Below are positions 25,264 through 36,203 of a stretch of 64,000 nucleotides of DNA, piece after piece. Made by a program: the position numbers and the translations under genes. The notes beneath the pieces are model-generated. The model did no database searches. It worked only from the letters and a program-made list of their open reading frames with translations, and was not told where the DNA came from. Source of the stretch: Klebsiella quasipneumoniae subsp. quasipneumoniae (lineage in GTDB: Bacteria > Pseudomonadota > Gammaproteobacteria > Enterobacterales > Enterobacteriaceae); NCBI RefSeq assembly GCF_020525925.1, contig NZ_CP084876.1, forward strand, positions 2,356,001 through 2,420,000, read 5' to 3'. How positions within the stretch are numbered: the first letter of the stretch is position 1; every line of letters starts with the position of its first letter.

Positions 25264-26374
25264 ACAACAACTGATTAGCTGGCGGCGCGAGCTGCACCAG
25301 AACCCGGAGCTCTCCCTGCAGGAGGTGGCCACCACTGCGCGGATCCGCGACTGGCTGCAAAGCGGCGGGTTGACCCTGCTGCCCTACGATCTGAAAACCG
25401 GGCTGGTGGCCGAAGTCGGCAGCGGCGACAAGGTGATAGCCCTGCGGGCGGATATCGACGCGTTGCCCATCGAGGAGGCGACCGGTCTGCCTTACCGCTC
25501 GCAGAATCAAGGGGTGATGCATGCCTGCGGGCACGATATTCACACCAGCGTAATGCTGGGAGCGGCGCTGCTGCTGAAGGATCGAGAAGCGGAACTCCCG
25601 GGGCGGGTGCGGATCCTGTTCCAGCCGGCGGAAGAAAATTTCGGCGGGGCGAAAACCCTGATCCGCGCCGGGGCGCTGGAGGAGGTGTCGGCGATCTTTG
25701 GCATGCACAATGAGCCCGGCCTGCCGGTGGGCGAATTTGCCACCCGCGGCGGCGCGTTCTACGCCAACGTCGACCGCTTCGTCTTCAAAGTGACCGGGAA
25801 GGGGGCGCATGCCGCCCGCCCCCACGAAGGCAAGGATGCGATCCTGCTGGCCAGCCAGCTGGTGACGGTGCTGCAGAGCGTGGCCAGCCGGGAAGTGAAC
25901 ACCCTCGACTCGGTGGTGCTCAGCGTGACGCGGATCCAGGGAGGCAATACCTGGAACGTGCTGCCGGAGAGCGTCGAGCTGGAGGGGACGCTGCGCACCC
26001 ACAGCAGTGAAGTGCAGCAGCGGGTCAAGGCCCGGGTCAGCGAGATTGCGGCCGGTTTCGCCAGCGCCTTTGGCGCGCAGATTGACGTCTTCTGGTATGC
26101 CGGCCCGACGGCGCTGATCAATGACGCCCGCTGGGCCGACTTCGCCAGCGAGGTAGCGGCCCAGGCCGGGTACCACACCCACCACGCCGATCTGCATCTC
26201 GGCGGTGAAGATTTTGCGGTCTATCTTCAGCATATTCCCGGGGCGTTCGTCAGTATCGGCAGCGCCAGCGAATATGGTCTGCACCATCCGGCATTTAATC
26301 CGGACGAACGGCTTATTGCACCCGCAGCGCACTATTTCGCCCGTCTGGCGGAGCAGGCATTACAACACATTTAA
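25253..26374 (+). CDS. M20 family amidohydrolase / N-acyl amino acid deacylase
   Basis: A 373-residue metallopeptidase-fold deacylase. Metal-binding motifs MHACGHDIHTSVMLG (near 92-106), GMHNEPGLPVGEF (near 151-163) and HLGGEDFAVY (near 321-330) are all intact, with the catalytic glutamate in PAEENFGGA. The group includes hippurate hydrolase-like HipO/YtnL and YxeP, which remove acetyl groups from N-acetylated amino acids or modified cysteines. It overlaps the LLM gene before it, so the two are co-translated. With the GNAT gene downstream it suggests an acetylate-process-deacetylate pathway. Confidence 0.9.
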   Translation: MSFEQQLISWRRELHQNPELSLQEVATTARIRDWLQSGGLTLLPYDLKTGLVAEVGSGDKVIALRADIDALPIEEATGLPYRSQNQGVMHACGHDIHTSVMLGAALLLKDREAELPGRVRILFQPAEENFGGAKTLIRAGALEEVSAIFGMHNEPGLPVGEFATRGGAFYANVDRFVFKVTGKGAHAARPHEGKDAILLASQLVTVLQSVASREVNTLDSVVLSVTRIQGGNTWNVLPESVELEGTLRTHSSEVQQRVKARVSEIAAGFASAFGAQIDVFWYAGPTALINDARWADFASEVAAQAGYHTHHADLHLGGEDFAVYLQHIPGAFVSIGSASEYGLHHPAFNPDERLIAPAAHYFARLAEQALQHI

Positions 26375-26398
26375 TGGATGACAGGGGAAGGGGTAGCT

Positions 26399-27712
26399 AT
26401 GTCTGAAAATCGACAATTGCGTCTGGGGACGATATTACATGGCGCATCGGGAAATATGTCCGCCTGGCGTCATCCGGCGGCGCAAGCGGACGCCAGTATT
26501 AATTTTGATTTTGTTACAGAGACGGCGTTAAAAGCGGAAGCGGGAAAACTGGATTTTATTTTTGTCGCCGACGGTTTATATATTAATGAAAAATCGATTC
26601 CCCATTTTTTAAATCGCTTCGAACCTTTAACGGTGCTTTCCGCGCTGGCCGCGGTCACCCGGCGGCTGGGGCTGGTGGGGACCTTATCCACTTCGTACAG
26701 CGAGCCGTTTACCACCGCCCGCCAGTTCGCCAGCCTCGACCATTTAAGCCAGGGGCGGGCGGGCTGGAACGTGGTCACTTCGCCGCTGGAAGGATCAGCG
26801 AAAAACTTCTCCCGGGCCCAGCATCCGGATCATGCGCTGCGCTATCGCATTGCCGATGAATATCTGCAGGTGGTGAAAGGCTTGTGGGATTCGTGGGAAG
26901 AAGATGCCTTTGTGCGCAATAAAGCGACCGGTCAGTTCTTTGACAAAAATAAGCTGCATACGCTCGATCATCACGGCGATTTCTTTAAAGTGGCCGGACC
27001 GCTGAATATTGCCCGCACGCCGCAGGGACGACCGATTATTTTCCAGGCTGGCGCGTCGGACGACGGCAAAAAATTAGCCGCACGCCACGCCGATGCCATT
27101 TTTACCCATCAGGAATCGCTGGCCGAGGCGCAGGCATTTTATCAGGACGTGAAAAGCCAGCTGGCGGCCTGGCAGCGCACCCCGGATCAGCTGCATATTT
27201 TCCAGGGCGTCAGCGTCATTGTCGGCGATGACGCCGAAGACGCGGAGCGCCAGTACCAGACCACCGCGGCGCTGGTCTCCATCGAGGATGCGCTGAACTA
27301 TCTGGGGCGGTATTTCGAACACCATGATTTTTCGCAGTATCCGCTCGATGAACCGTTCCCGGATATTGGCGACCTCGGGCAAAACAGCTTCCGCAGTACC
27401 ACCGACGAGATTAAACGTCACGCCCGCGAGCGCGGATTAACCCTGCGCCAGGTGGCCCTGGAGGCAGCGAGCCCGCGTCCGCGCTTTACCGGCACCGCCA
27501 GCGATGTCGCCGACGGGCTGCAACTGTGGTTCGAACAGCGCGCGGCGGACGGCTTCATTATTCAGGGCGGCACGCCGGAAACCTTTCCGCGCTTTGTGGA
27601 TGAGGTGGTGCCTCTGTTACAGGCGCGCGGCCTGTTCCGTCGCGACTATCCGGGCGCCACCCTGCGGGAAAGTCTGGGACTGGCGCTACCCGCTAATCAA
27701 TTCCAAAAATAA
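26399..27712 (+). CDS. FMN-dependent monooxygenase, NtaA/SnaA/DszA family (YtnJ/YxeK type)
   Basis: A 437-residue flavin monooxygenase recognised by the N-terminal [20 protein letters not shown], the central [37 protein letters not shown] and the late [23 protein letters not shown]. Relatives cleave C-N or C-S bonds in nitrilotriacetate, dibenzothiophene sulfone or S-(2-succino) adducts. The ATG at 26399 lies behind GGGGAAGGGG. It needs reduced FMN from a separate reductase; none is in the cluster, though YddH at 38949-39530 is a flavin-reductase-fold protein. Third gene of the block. Confidence 0.88.
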   Translation: MSENRQLRLGTILHGASGNMSAWRHPAAQADASINFDFVTETALKAEAGKLDFIFVADGLYINEKSIPHFLNRFEPLTVLSALAAVTRRLGLVGTLSTSYSEPFTTARQFASLDHLSQGRAGWNVVTSPLEGSAKNFSRAQHPDHALRYRIADEYLQVVKGLWDSWEEDAFVRNKATGQFFDKNKLHTLDHHGDFFKVAGPLNIARTPQGRPIIFQAGASDDGKKLAARHADAIFTHQESLAEAQAFYQDVKSQLAAWQRTPDQLHIFQGVSVIVGDDAEDAERQYQTTAALVSIEDALNYLGRYFEHHDFSQYPLDEPFPDIGDLGQNSFRSTTDEIKRHARERGLTLRQVALEAASPRPRFTGTASDVADGLQLWFEQRAADGFIIQGGTPETFPRFVDEVVPLLQARGLFRRDYPGATLRESLGLALPANQFQK

Positions 27713-27729
27713 GAAAAGAGAATCACGCT

Positions 27730-28662
27730 ATGCAGAAAACAACACTCTTGCTGGCCGTCGCGTTGGCATTTAGCGCCTCGTCGTGGGCACAGGACGTCAA
27801 GATCAATGGCACCGGGGTAAGCCTTGAGGCCAACAAAACGCCCATTCACACAGCGAAAAACCCGCAGGCCATTGCCCTGTTGCCGAAAGATCTGCATCTG
27901 GCGGTGCCGGGGAAATTTACCGTCGCGGTGGCGGCCCTGAACTCACCGCCGCTGACGGTCTTCGCCGATGACAACAAAACCCTGCTCGGCAGCGAGGCGG
28001 ATATCGCCCGGCTGGTGGCGGAGAGTCTCGGGCTGGAGGTGAACGTGGTTCCCACCTCCTGGGAAGACTGGCCGCTAGGGGTCACCTCCGGCAAATATGA
28101 TGCCGCGATCAGCAATATTACGGTCACCAAAGCGCGGAAAGAGAAGTTCGATTTCGCCACCTACCGCAAAGACTCGCTGGGCTTCTACGTCAAAAGCAGC
28201 AGTCCGCTGAGCAAGATTGACAAGGCGGAAGACATCGCCGGGCTGAAGATTATCGTCGGCTCCGGTACCAACCAGGAGGCGATCCTGCTGGCGTGGAACG
28301 CGGAGAACGTCAAAAAAGGGCTGAAGCCGTTTACCCCGGTCTACACCAAGGATGATGCCGCCCAGACTCTGGCGCTGCAGACCGGACGAGCCGATGCCTT
28401 TTTCGGCCCCAATGTGATTGGCGCGTGGAAGGCGGCGCTGACCGGCAAAACCAAACTGGTGGGCAGCGTTGACGGCGGCTGGCCGAAAGCGGCGCATATC
28501 GCGGTGACGCTGAAAAAAGACAGCGGGCTGGTGAATGCCATCCAGGCGGCGCTGAACGGCGCTATCGCCAGCGGGGACTACGCCAACGTGCTTAACCGCT
28601 GGGGAGAGGGAGTGGAAAGCATTCCGCAATCGGAGATCAACCCGCCCGGACTGGGCGACTGA
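27730..28662 (+). CDS. Amino-acid-type ABC transporter binding protein 1
   Basis: A 310-residue family 3 binding protein with a signal peptide (1-20, ending SSWAQD). The core shows VAVAALNSPPLTVF, TSWEDWPLGVTSGKYDAAI and KEKFDFATYR, and the end is INPPGLGD. It resembles the second binding protein at 30879-31772 so closely across these motifs that the pair is a duplication. The ligand is probably a polar amino acid derivative, judged by the enzymes encoded alongside. It is 17 bases after the monooxygenase gene. Confidence 0.9.
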   Translation: MQKTTLLLAVALAFSASSWAQDVKINGTGVSLEANKTPIHTAKNPQAIALLPKDLHLAVPGKFTVAVAALNSPPLTVFADDNKTLLGSEADIARLVAESLGLEVNVVPTSWEDWPLGVTSGKYDAAISNITVTKARKEKFDFATYRKDSLGFYVKSSSPLSKIDKAEDIAGLKIIVGSGTNQEAILLAWNAENVKKGLKPFTPVYTKDDAAQTLALQTGRADAFFGPNVIGAWKAALTGKTKLVGSVDGGWPKAAHIAVTLKKDSGLVNAIQAALNGAIASGDYANVLNRWGEGVESIPQSEINPPGLGD

Positions 28663-28673
28663 CAGGAGGCGCG

Positions 28674-29183
28674 ATGAGCGAAGCATTCCGCGATATTTCT
28701 CCGGACGCACCGGAGCTGCAGCCGATTATTAGCGGGCTGTTTGCCGAATACGCCGCCCGCTACGGTGACTATTTTTCCCGCGATGCGGAAGTGGAGTTGA
28801 GCGAGTGGTATTTGCCGCCGCAGGGGCTGTTTATCGTCCTTGAGCGTGAGGGCGAAATTATCGCCACCGGCGCTTATAAGCCGAAGGATCGCCACACCGC
28901 AGAGATCAAACGTATCTGGACGCACCGCCGTCTGCGCCAGCAGGGGCTGGCGGCGAAAGTGGTTCAGGAGCTGGAGCGGCGGGCGGTGCTGGCCGGGTAC
29001 AGCCATATCTACCTGACCACCGGCTTTCGTCAGCCGGAGGCGGTCAAGCTCTATCTCAGCCAGGGGTATGAGGCGCAGTTCGACCTCGCGCGAGACCCCG
29101 AAGAGTACAGTCAGCCGCCCTACGATGGCCGACTGCGGTTCACTAAAGCGCTGGCGGTGAGCGCCTTCAGCCACAGCGCCTGA
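28674..29183 (+). CDS. GNAT family N-acetyltransferase
   Basis: A 169-residue GNAT enzyme. The acetyl-CoA loop is RRLRQQGLAAKVVQELERRA (near 79-98), preceded by the beta-4 segment TAEIKRIWTHR and followed by YSHIYLTTGFRQPEAVKLYLSQGYE. The acceptor is not evident from sequence. Placement between binding protein and permease genes, in the same transcript as a deacylase and two monooxygenases, parallels Bacillus SndA-type acetyltransferases that acetylate S-modified cysteine before oxidative cleavage. The ribosome site CAGGAGG is strong. Confidence 0.88.
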   Translation: MSEAFRDISPDAPELQPIISGLFAEYAARYGDYFSRDAEVELSEWYLPPQGLFIVLEREGEIIATGAYKPKDRHTAEIKRIWTHRRLRQQGLAAKVVQELERRAVLAGYSHIYLTTGFRQPEAVKLYLSQGYEAQFDLARDPEEYSQPPYDGRLRFTKALAVSAFSHSA

Positions 29184-29189
29184 GGAGGC

Positions 29190-30119
29190 ATGATGCATTC
29201 ATCTGAAACGATCAAAGTGGTGCCGGCGCGCTATCCGCTGCGGGTAGTCGGGGCCCTGGTGGCCCTGCTGGTGCTGACGGTGGTGATCCAGTCGGTGGCC
29301 TTTAACCCGCGCTGGGAGTGGGGCGTCTTCGCCCGCTGGTTCTTCGACCCGGTGATCCTCGAAGGGCTGGGGCAAACCCTGCTTCTGACCCTGCTCGGCA
29401 CGGTGCTGAGCGTGATCTTCGGCGGCCTGCTGGCGCTGGCCCGCTTGTCCTCATCGTGGCTGCTCAGCAGCCTCGCCTGGGGCTATATCTGGCTGTTTCG
29501 CTCGCTGCCGCTGATTGTCGTACTGATCATTCTCTACAACTTCTCCTATCTCTACGACACCCTGTCGCTGGGGATCCCGTTTACCGACGTCACCTGGGCC
29601 AGCTACCAGACGATAAACGTGCTGGGGCAATTCTCCACGGCGGTGGTGGGCCTGACCCTGGTGCAGAGCGCCTATACCGCGGAGATTATTCGCGGCGGCT
29701 TCCTCGGCGTTGACCACGGGCAGTATGAAGCCGCCGCCGCGCTGGGGCTACCCGCCTGGCGACGCACGCTGCGCATTATTCTGCCGCAGGCGCTGCGCAC
29801 CATCCTGCCATCCGGCTTCAATGAGATCATCAGTCTGGCGAAAGGAACGGCGATGGTGTACGTCCTGGCGATGCCGGAGCTGTTCTACACCATCCAGATG
29901 ATCTACAACCGTACCCAGGAGGTGATCCCGCTGTTGATGGTCGGCGCCGCCTGGTATCTGGTGATCACCAGCGTCCTCTCCGCCATTCAGTACCTGGTGG
30001 AACGTGGCCTGGCGCGCAGTGAGCGCCGCTCGGCGGTGAACAGCGCCCGCGGCAGCCGTCTGAATCAACCCGCACGTCAACCGCAGCCCCAGGAGGCCGT
30101 CCATGCCCAGCTCTCGTAA
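29190..30119 (+). CDS. Amino-acid-type ABC transporter permease
   Basis: A 309-residue HisM/ArtM-type permease with about five to six membrane helices. The EAA loop is YEAAAALGLPAWRRTLRIILPQALRTILP (near 181-208). The N-terminal helix VVGALVALLVLTVVIQSVAF and a proline/glutamine-rich C-terminal tail lie outside the core. Such importers act as homodimers, consistent with one permease gene. Its 3' end overlaps the ATPase gene by 17 bases. Confidence 0.92.
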   Translation: MMHSSETIKVVPARYPLRVVGALVALLVLTVVIQSVAFNPRWEWGVFARWFFDPVILEGLGQTLLLTLLGTVLSVIFGGLLALARLSSSWLLSSLAWGYIWLFRSLPLIVVLIILYNFSYLYDTLSLGIPFTDVTWASYQTINVLGQFSTAVVGLTLVQSAYTAEIIRGGFLGVDHGQYEAAAALGLPAWRRTLRIILPQALRTILPSGFNEIISLAKGTAMVYVLAMPELFYTIQMIYNRTQEVIPLLMVGAAWYLVITSVLSAIQYLVERGLARSERRSAVNSARGSRLNQPARQPQPQEAVHAQLS

Positions 30120-30882
30120 TGGCCATATCTCTATCACCGGGGTCAGCAAATACTATGGCCGCCACAAGGCGCTGGACGATGTGTCGCTGGAGATACCTCC
30201 GGGCACGGTGACGGTGATCCTCGGCCCTTCCGGTTCGGGCAAGTCCACGCTGCTGCGCACCATTAATCACCTTGAGCGCGTCGATGAGGGGTTTATTCAG
30301 ATTGATGGCGACTATATTGGCTATCGCCGCAAAGGCGACAAGCTGTATGAGATGAAAGAGAAGGAGATCCTCCGCCAGCGGATCAACGTCGGCTACGTGT
30401 TCCAGAACTTTAACCTGTTTCCACACCTGACGGTGCTGGAGAACCTGATAGAGGCGCCGATCGCCCACAGGCAGGTCACGCGCAAAGAAGCCATTGCCCG
30501 TGCCTGGGAGCTGCTGGACGTCGTCGGACTGCGCAATAAAGCCGACGCCTGGTCGCGGCATCTCTCCGGCGGCCAGCAGCAGCGTATCGCCATAGCCCGG
30601 GCGCTGGCGCTGGACCCGCGGGTTATCCTGTTTGATGAGCCCACCTCGGCGCTGGATCCGGAGCTGGTGGGCGAGGTGCTGGATGTGATCAAGAAGCTGG
30701 CGCGCTCTGGCACCACGCTGGTGGTGGTCACCCACGAGGTTGGCTTTGCCCGCGAGGTGGCCGACCAGGTGGTGTTTATGGTCGACGGCAGGATCGTCGA
30801 GCAGGGCAGCAGCGACGCGGTGCTCAACCATCCGCAGCATCCGCGTACCCGGCAGTTTTTATCCAGGGTGCTGCCGTCATGA
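30103..30882 (+). CDS. Amino-acid-type ABC transporter ATP-binding protein
   Basis: A 259-residue ATPase of the HisP/GlnQ group. Walker A is GPSGSGKST (near 41-49), the Q-loop is in VFQNFNLFPHLTVLEN, the signature is LSGGQQQR (near 151-158), Walker B is VILFDEPTSALDPE and the switch histidine is in VVTHEVGFAREVAD. It lies between the permease gene (17-base overlap) and the second binding protein gene (4-base ATGA overlap). Confidence 0.93.
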   Translation: MPSSRNGHISITGVSKYYGRHKALDDVSLEIPPGTVTVILGPSGSGKSTLLRTINHLERVDEGFIQIDGDYIGYRRKGDKLYEMKEKEILRQRINVGYVFQNFNLFPHLTVLENLIEAPIAHRQVTRKEAIARAWELLDVVGLRNKADAWSRHLSGGQQQRIAIARALALDPRVILFDEPTSALDPELVGEVLDVIKKLARSGTTLVVVTHEVGFAREVADQVVFMVDGRIVEQGSSDAVLNHPQHPRTRQFLSRVLPS

Positions 30883-31772
30883 ACAGAGCGATAGCGACCC
30901 TTGTATTCAGCGCCCTGGCGCTGGACGCCCACGCGGCGCTGGATCTGCGCGCCAATGAGCAGCCATTGCCGGTCACCCGCGACCCGCAGGCGATAGCGAA
31001 AATTCCGCCGGGCTACCGCTTCGTGGAGCCGGGAACGCTGACGGTGGCGATCTCGGCGCTCAATTCGCCGCCGCTGGCGCTGCTGGCCAGCGACAACCGC
31101 ACGCGGATCGGCAGCGACCCGGATATAGCCCGCCTGCTGGCCGGGAGCCTTGGCCTGAAGCTCAGGCTGGTGCCCACCGCGTGGGAGGACTGGCCGCTGG
31201 GCATCGCCGCCGGCCGCTATGACGTGGCGCTGATTAATATTGCGGTAACCGAGAAGCGCAAAGAGAAGTTCGATTTCGCCACCTATCGGGTGGACTCTCT
31301 GGCCTTCTCGGTGAAATCCACCAGCGACATCGCCGCGGTGCATGGACCTGCGGACCTTGCCGGGCGCAAAGTGATCGTTGGGTCCGGCACCAATCAGGAG
31401 CGGATCCTGCTGGGCTGGAATGAGGACAACCGGGCCGCCGGGCGGCCGCCGGCCCAGCCGGTCTACCTGACCGATGATGCCTCCGGCAACCTCTATATCC
31501 AGTCCGGGCGGGCGGATATTTTTTTCGGTCCGCAGTCGGTGGCCGCCTATAAAGCGGCCCTTAACGGCCAGACCCGGGTGGTAGGCCTGGGGCCGAAAAA
31601 AGCGTGGGTGGCGACGACCACTAAAAAAGGCAACGGTCTGGTCTTTGCCCTGCAGGCCGCCCTCGACGGGGCGATCGCCCGCGGTGAATATCAACAGGTG
31701 CTGGCGCGCTGGGGAGAGCAGGGCGAAGCGGTGGCGCAGTCGGTGGTCAACCCGCCGGGGATCACCTACTAA
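30879..31772 (+). CDS. Amino-acid-type ABC transporter binding protein 2
   Basis: A 297-residue binding protein with a short signal peptide (1-19, ending LDAHAA). Its body repeats the motifs of binding protein 1: VAISALNSPPLALL, TAWEDWPLGIAAGRYDVAL, KEKFDFATYR and a VNPPGITY end. Two binding proteins for a single permease/ATPase pair is the arrangement of TcyJ/TcyK in the Bacillus ytmI operon and implies two related ligands or affinities. Last gene of the block; the next gene, yncG, is 77 bases on and belongs to the backbone. Confidence 0.9.
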   Translation: MNRAIATLVFSALALDAHAALDLRANEQPLPVTRDPQAIAKIPPGYRFVEPGTLTVAISALNSPPLALLASDNRTRIGSDPDIARLLAGSLGLKLRLVPTAWEDWPLGIAAGRYDVALINIAVTEKRKEKFDFATYRVDSLAFSVKSTSDIAAVHGPADLAGRKVIVGSGTNQERILLGWNEDNRAAGRPPAQPVYLTDDASGNLYIQSGRADIFFGPQSVAAYKAALNGQTRVVGLGPKKAWVATTTKKGNGLVFALQAALDGAIARGEYQQVLARWGEQGEAVAQSVVNPPGITY

Positions 31773-31849
31773 CCGCCAGGGCCAGGGTATGCCGGGTGGG
31801 TGAGCGGCAATTTTCTGCCTACACTTAGGCTTTACCCTGGAGGCAGACC

Positions 31850-32467
31850 ATGATTACCGTATATGGCGTGCCGGGATGGGGCTCGACGATTAGCGAGCTG
31901 ATGCTCTCCCTGGCCGATATTCCCTACGAGGTGGTTGACGTCGAGGGCTTTGACCAGCCCGGCCCGGCGCGCGAGCGCCTGCGGCAGATTAACCCGCTGT
32001 GCCAGGTGCCCACCCTCAGGCTGGCCGACGGCAGCATCATGACCGAAACCGCCGCCATCGCGCTGATGATCCTCGACCAGCGCCCCGATCTGGCCCCCGC
32101 GCCGGGGACGCCGCAGCGTCAGCAGTTTCAGCGTCTGCTGATCTGGCTGGTGGCGAATGTCTATCCCACCTTTACCTATGCCGACTACCCGGAACGCTGG
32201 GCGCCCGCCGCGGCGGAGCAGCTGGTGGAAAATTGTCGCCAGTACCGGAACAACCTCTATCTCTGGTTCGAACAGCAGCTGGTCGCCGGGCCCTGGGCGC
32301 TGGGCGCGTCGGTTACCCTCCTGGACTGCTATATCGCGGCGATGTATAGCTGGGGGCCCAGGCAGGCGTGGTTTAACGCCCATACGCCCAAATTTGCCGC
32401 CGTCGCCCTGGCGGTCTATCAGCGACCGGAGCTGGCCGCGGCGCTACGACGTAACAAGCTGATTTAA
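31850..32467 (+). CDS. yncG: Glutathione S-transferase family protein YncG
   Basis: A 205-residue protein with an N-terminal thioredoxin-like domain ([44 protein letters not shown]) and an all-helical C-terminal domain. It corresponds to E. coli YncG over its whole length ([15 protein letters not shown] and the WGP turn near residue 168). The Ser-Glu region after GWGST is the usual site for the catalytic residue. The substrate is unknown. Confidence 0.9.
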   Translation: MITVYGVPGWGSTISELMLSLADIPYEVVDVEGFDQPGPARERLRQINPLCQVPTLRLADGSIMTETAAIALMILDQRPDLAPAPGTPQRQQFQRLLIWLVANVYPTFTYADYPERWAPAAAEQLVENCRQYRNNLYLWFEQQLVAGPWALGASVTLLDCYIAAMYSWGPRQAWFNAHTPKFAAVALAVYQRPELAAALRRNKLI

Positions 32468-32537
32468 CGCACGCGATGCCAACCGCAACCGCCATTCTGT
32501 GGTAGCGTTATGGCCTTCACCACAAGGAGTCTTTGCT

Positions 32538-32765
32538 ATGCCGCATGTTGATATTAAATGCTTTCCCCGTGAACTGACTGACGAACAAAAAACCGCGCTG
32601 GCCGCCGATATTACCGAGGTGCTGATCCGCCATCTGAACAGTAAAGAGGGCGCGGTCAGCGTCGCGCTCACTCAGGTTGAGCCGGACGCGTGGCAGGCGG
32701 TGTGGGACAGCGAGATCGCCCCGCAGATGGCGCAATTGATTAAGAAGCCGGGTTATAGCATGTAA
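32538..32765 (+). CDS. pptA: 4-oxalocrotonate tautomerase-like protein PptA
   Basis: A 75-residue tautomerase subunit starting [13 protein letters not shown]. Proline 2, the catalytic base exposed after removal of the initiator methionine, is present. It matches E. coli PptA (YdcE), which tautomerises phenylpyruvate-like enols, and lies beside yncG in the E. coli-like order. The ATG at 32538 lies behind AAGGAG. Confidence 0.92.
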   Translation: MPHVDIKCFPRELTDEQKTALAADITEVLIRHLNSKEGAVSVALTQVEPDAWQAVWDSEIAPQMAQLIKKPGYSM

Positions 32766-32772
32766 CCCGGCG

Positions 32773-32800
32773 CCCCGGAGGCGATGCTGCGCATCTGTCC
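32773..32800. repeat. 28-bp direct repeat, left copy (REP-like)
   Basis: The 28 bases starting CCCCGGAGGCGATGCTGCGC recur exactly at 38810-38837, one copy just after pptA and the other just after the AraC-type gene. Together they bracket the truncated helix-turn-helix gene and the whole rhamnoside locus. The sequence is GC-rich and belongs to a REP-like intergenic family. Confidence 0.75.
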
Positions 32801-32909
32801 AACGGACAAGGTGCTTTGCGCCGCCTCCGGCAGGGGCTTCTCCGGCTACGCACTGAGAGAAACATCATGTTCATCTATCCTAAGCGCCAGAGAGCCAACT
32901 GAGGTGTAT

Positions 32910-33092
32910 ATGAAAGACGAATTGTTTGCCGATCTGCTGGCGAGTGCAGAAGAAATGGTCAGGATCGAGAAAGGTCAACAAATGCCGAAGGAGCAGCACG
33001 TTCATACCTTCAGCGAAATTGACGTGAAAGCGATACGTGAAGCTACAGGTTTAAAACAGCAGGACTTTGCAGCGGCCGTTGGCGTTAAGTAA
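32910..33092 (+). pseudogene. Truncated NadS/HigA-like helix-turn-helix antitoxin
   Basis: A 60-residue frame whose start MKDELFADLLASAEEMVRIE and middle FSEIDVKAIREATGLKQQDF match NadS-type XRE proteins of about 100 residues, usually antitoxins of HigB/RelE-like toxins. It stops at GVK, inside the recognition helix where full-length proteins continue with SLSLVQ-type sequence. No remaining half and no toxin gene is nearby. The ribosome site GAGGTGT is kept. It is most likely a decayed remnant, possibly produced when the neighbouring island arrived. Confidence 0.65.
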
Positions 33093-33109
33093 CAGCGTGT
33101 ATATAAATC

Positions 33110-33140
33110 AACCCGTCCAGGCGTTTGCCCCGGACGGGTT
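33110..33140. terminator. Hairpin between truncated HTH gene and porin gene
   Basis: AACCCGTCC (33110-33118) pairs perfectly with GGACGGGTT (33132-33140), 13 bases apart, followed by ACTTTATT. It is suitable for stopping both convergent transcripts. Confidence 0.65.
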
Positions 33141-33146
33141 ACTTTA

Positions 33147-36177
<3,031 letters not shown>

Positions 36178-36203
36178 AAAAGTAAACTCGCTTATCGTTG
36201 TTG

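Noticed and set aside
25181..26332. 383-codon frame antisense to the M20 deacylase
   Set aside because: A shadow of a well-supported gene. It has no family resemblance and no ribosome site.
30393..31694. 433-codon frame antisense to the ABC ATPase and second binding protein genes
   Set aside because: It spans two confirmed genes on the opposite strand; the protein is arginine- and glycine-rich shadow sequence.
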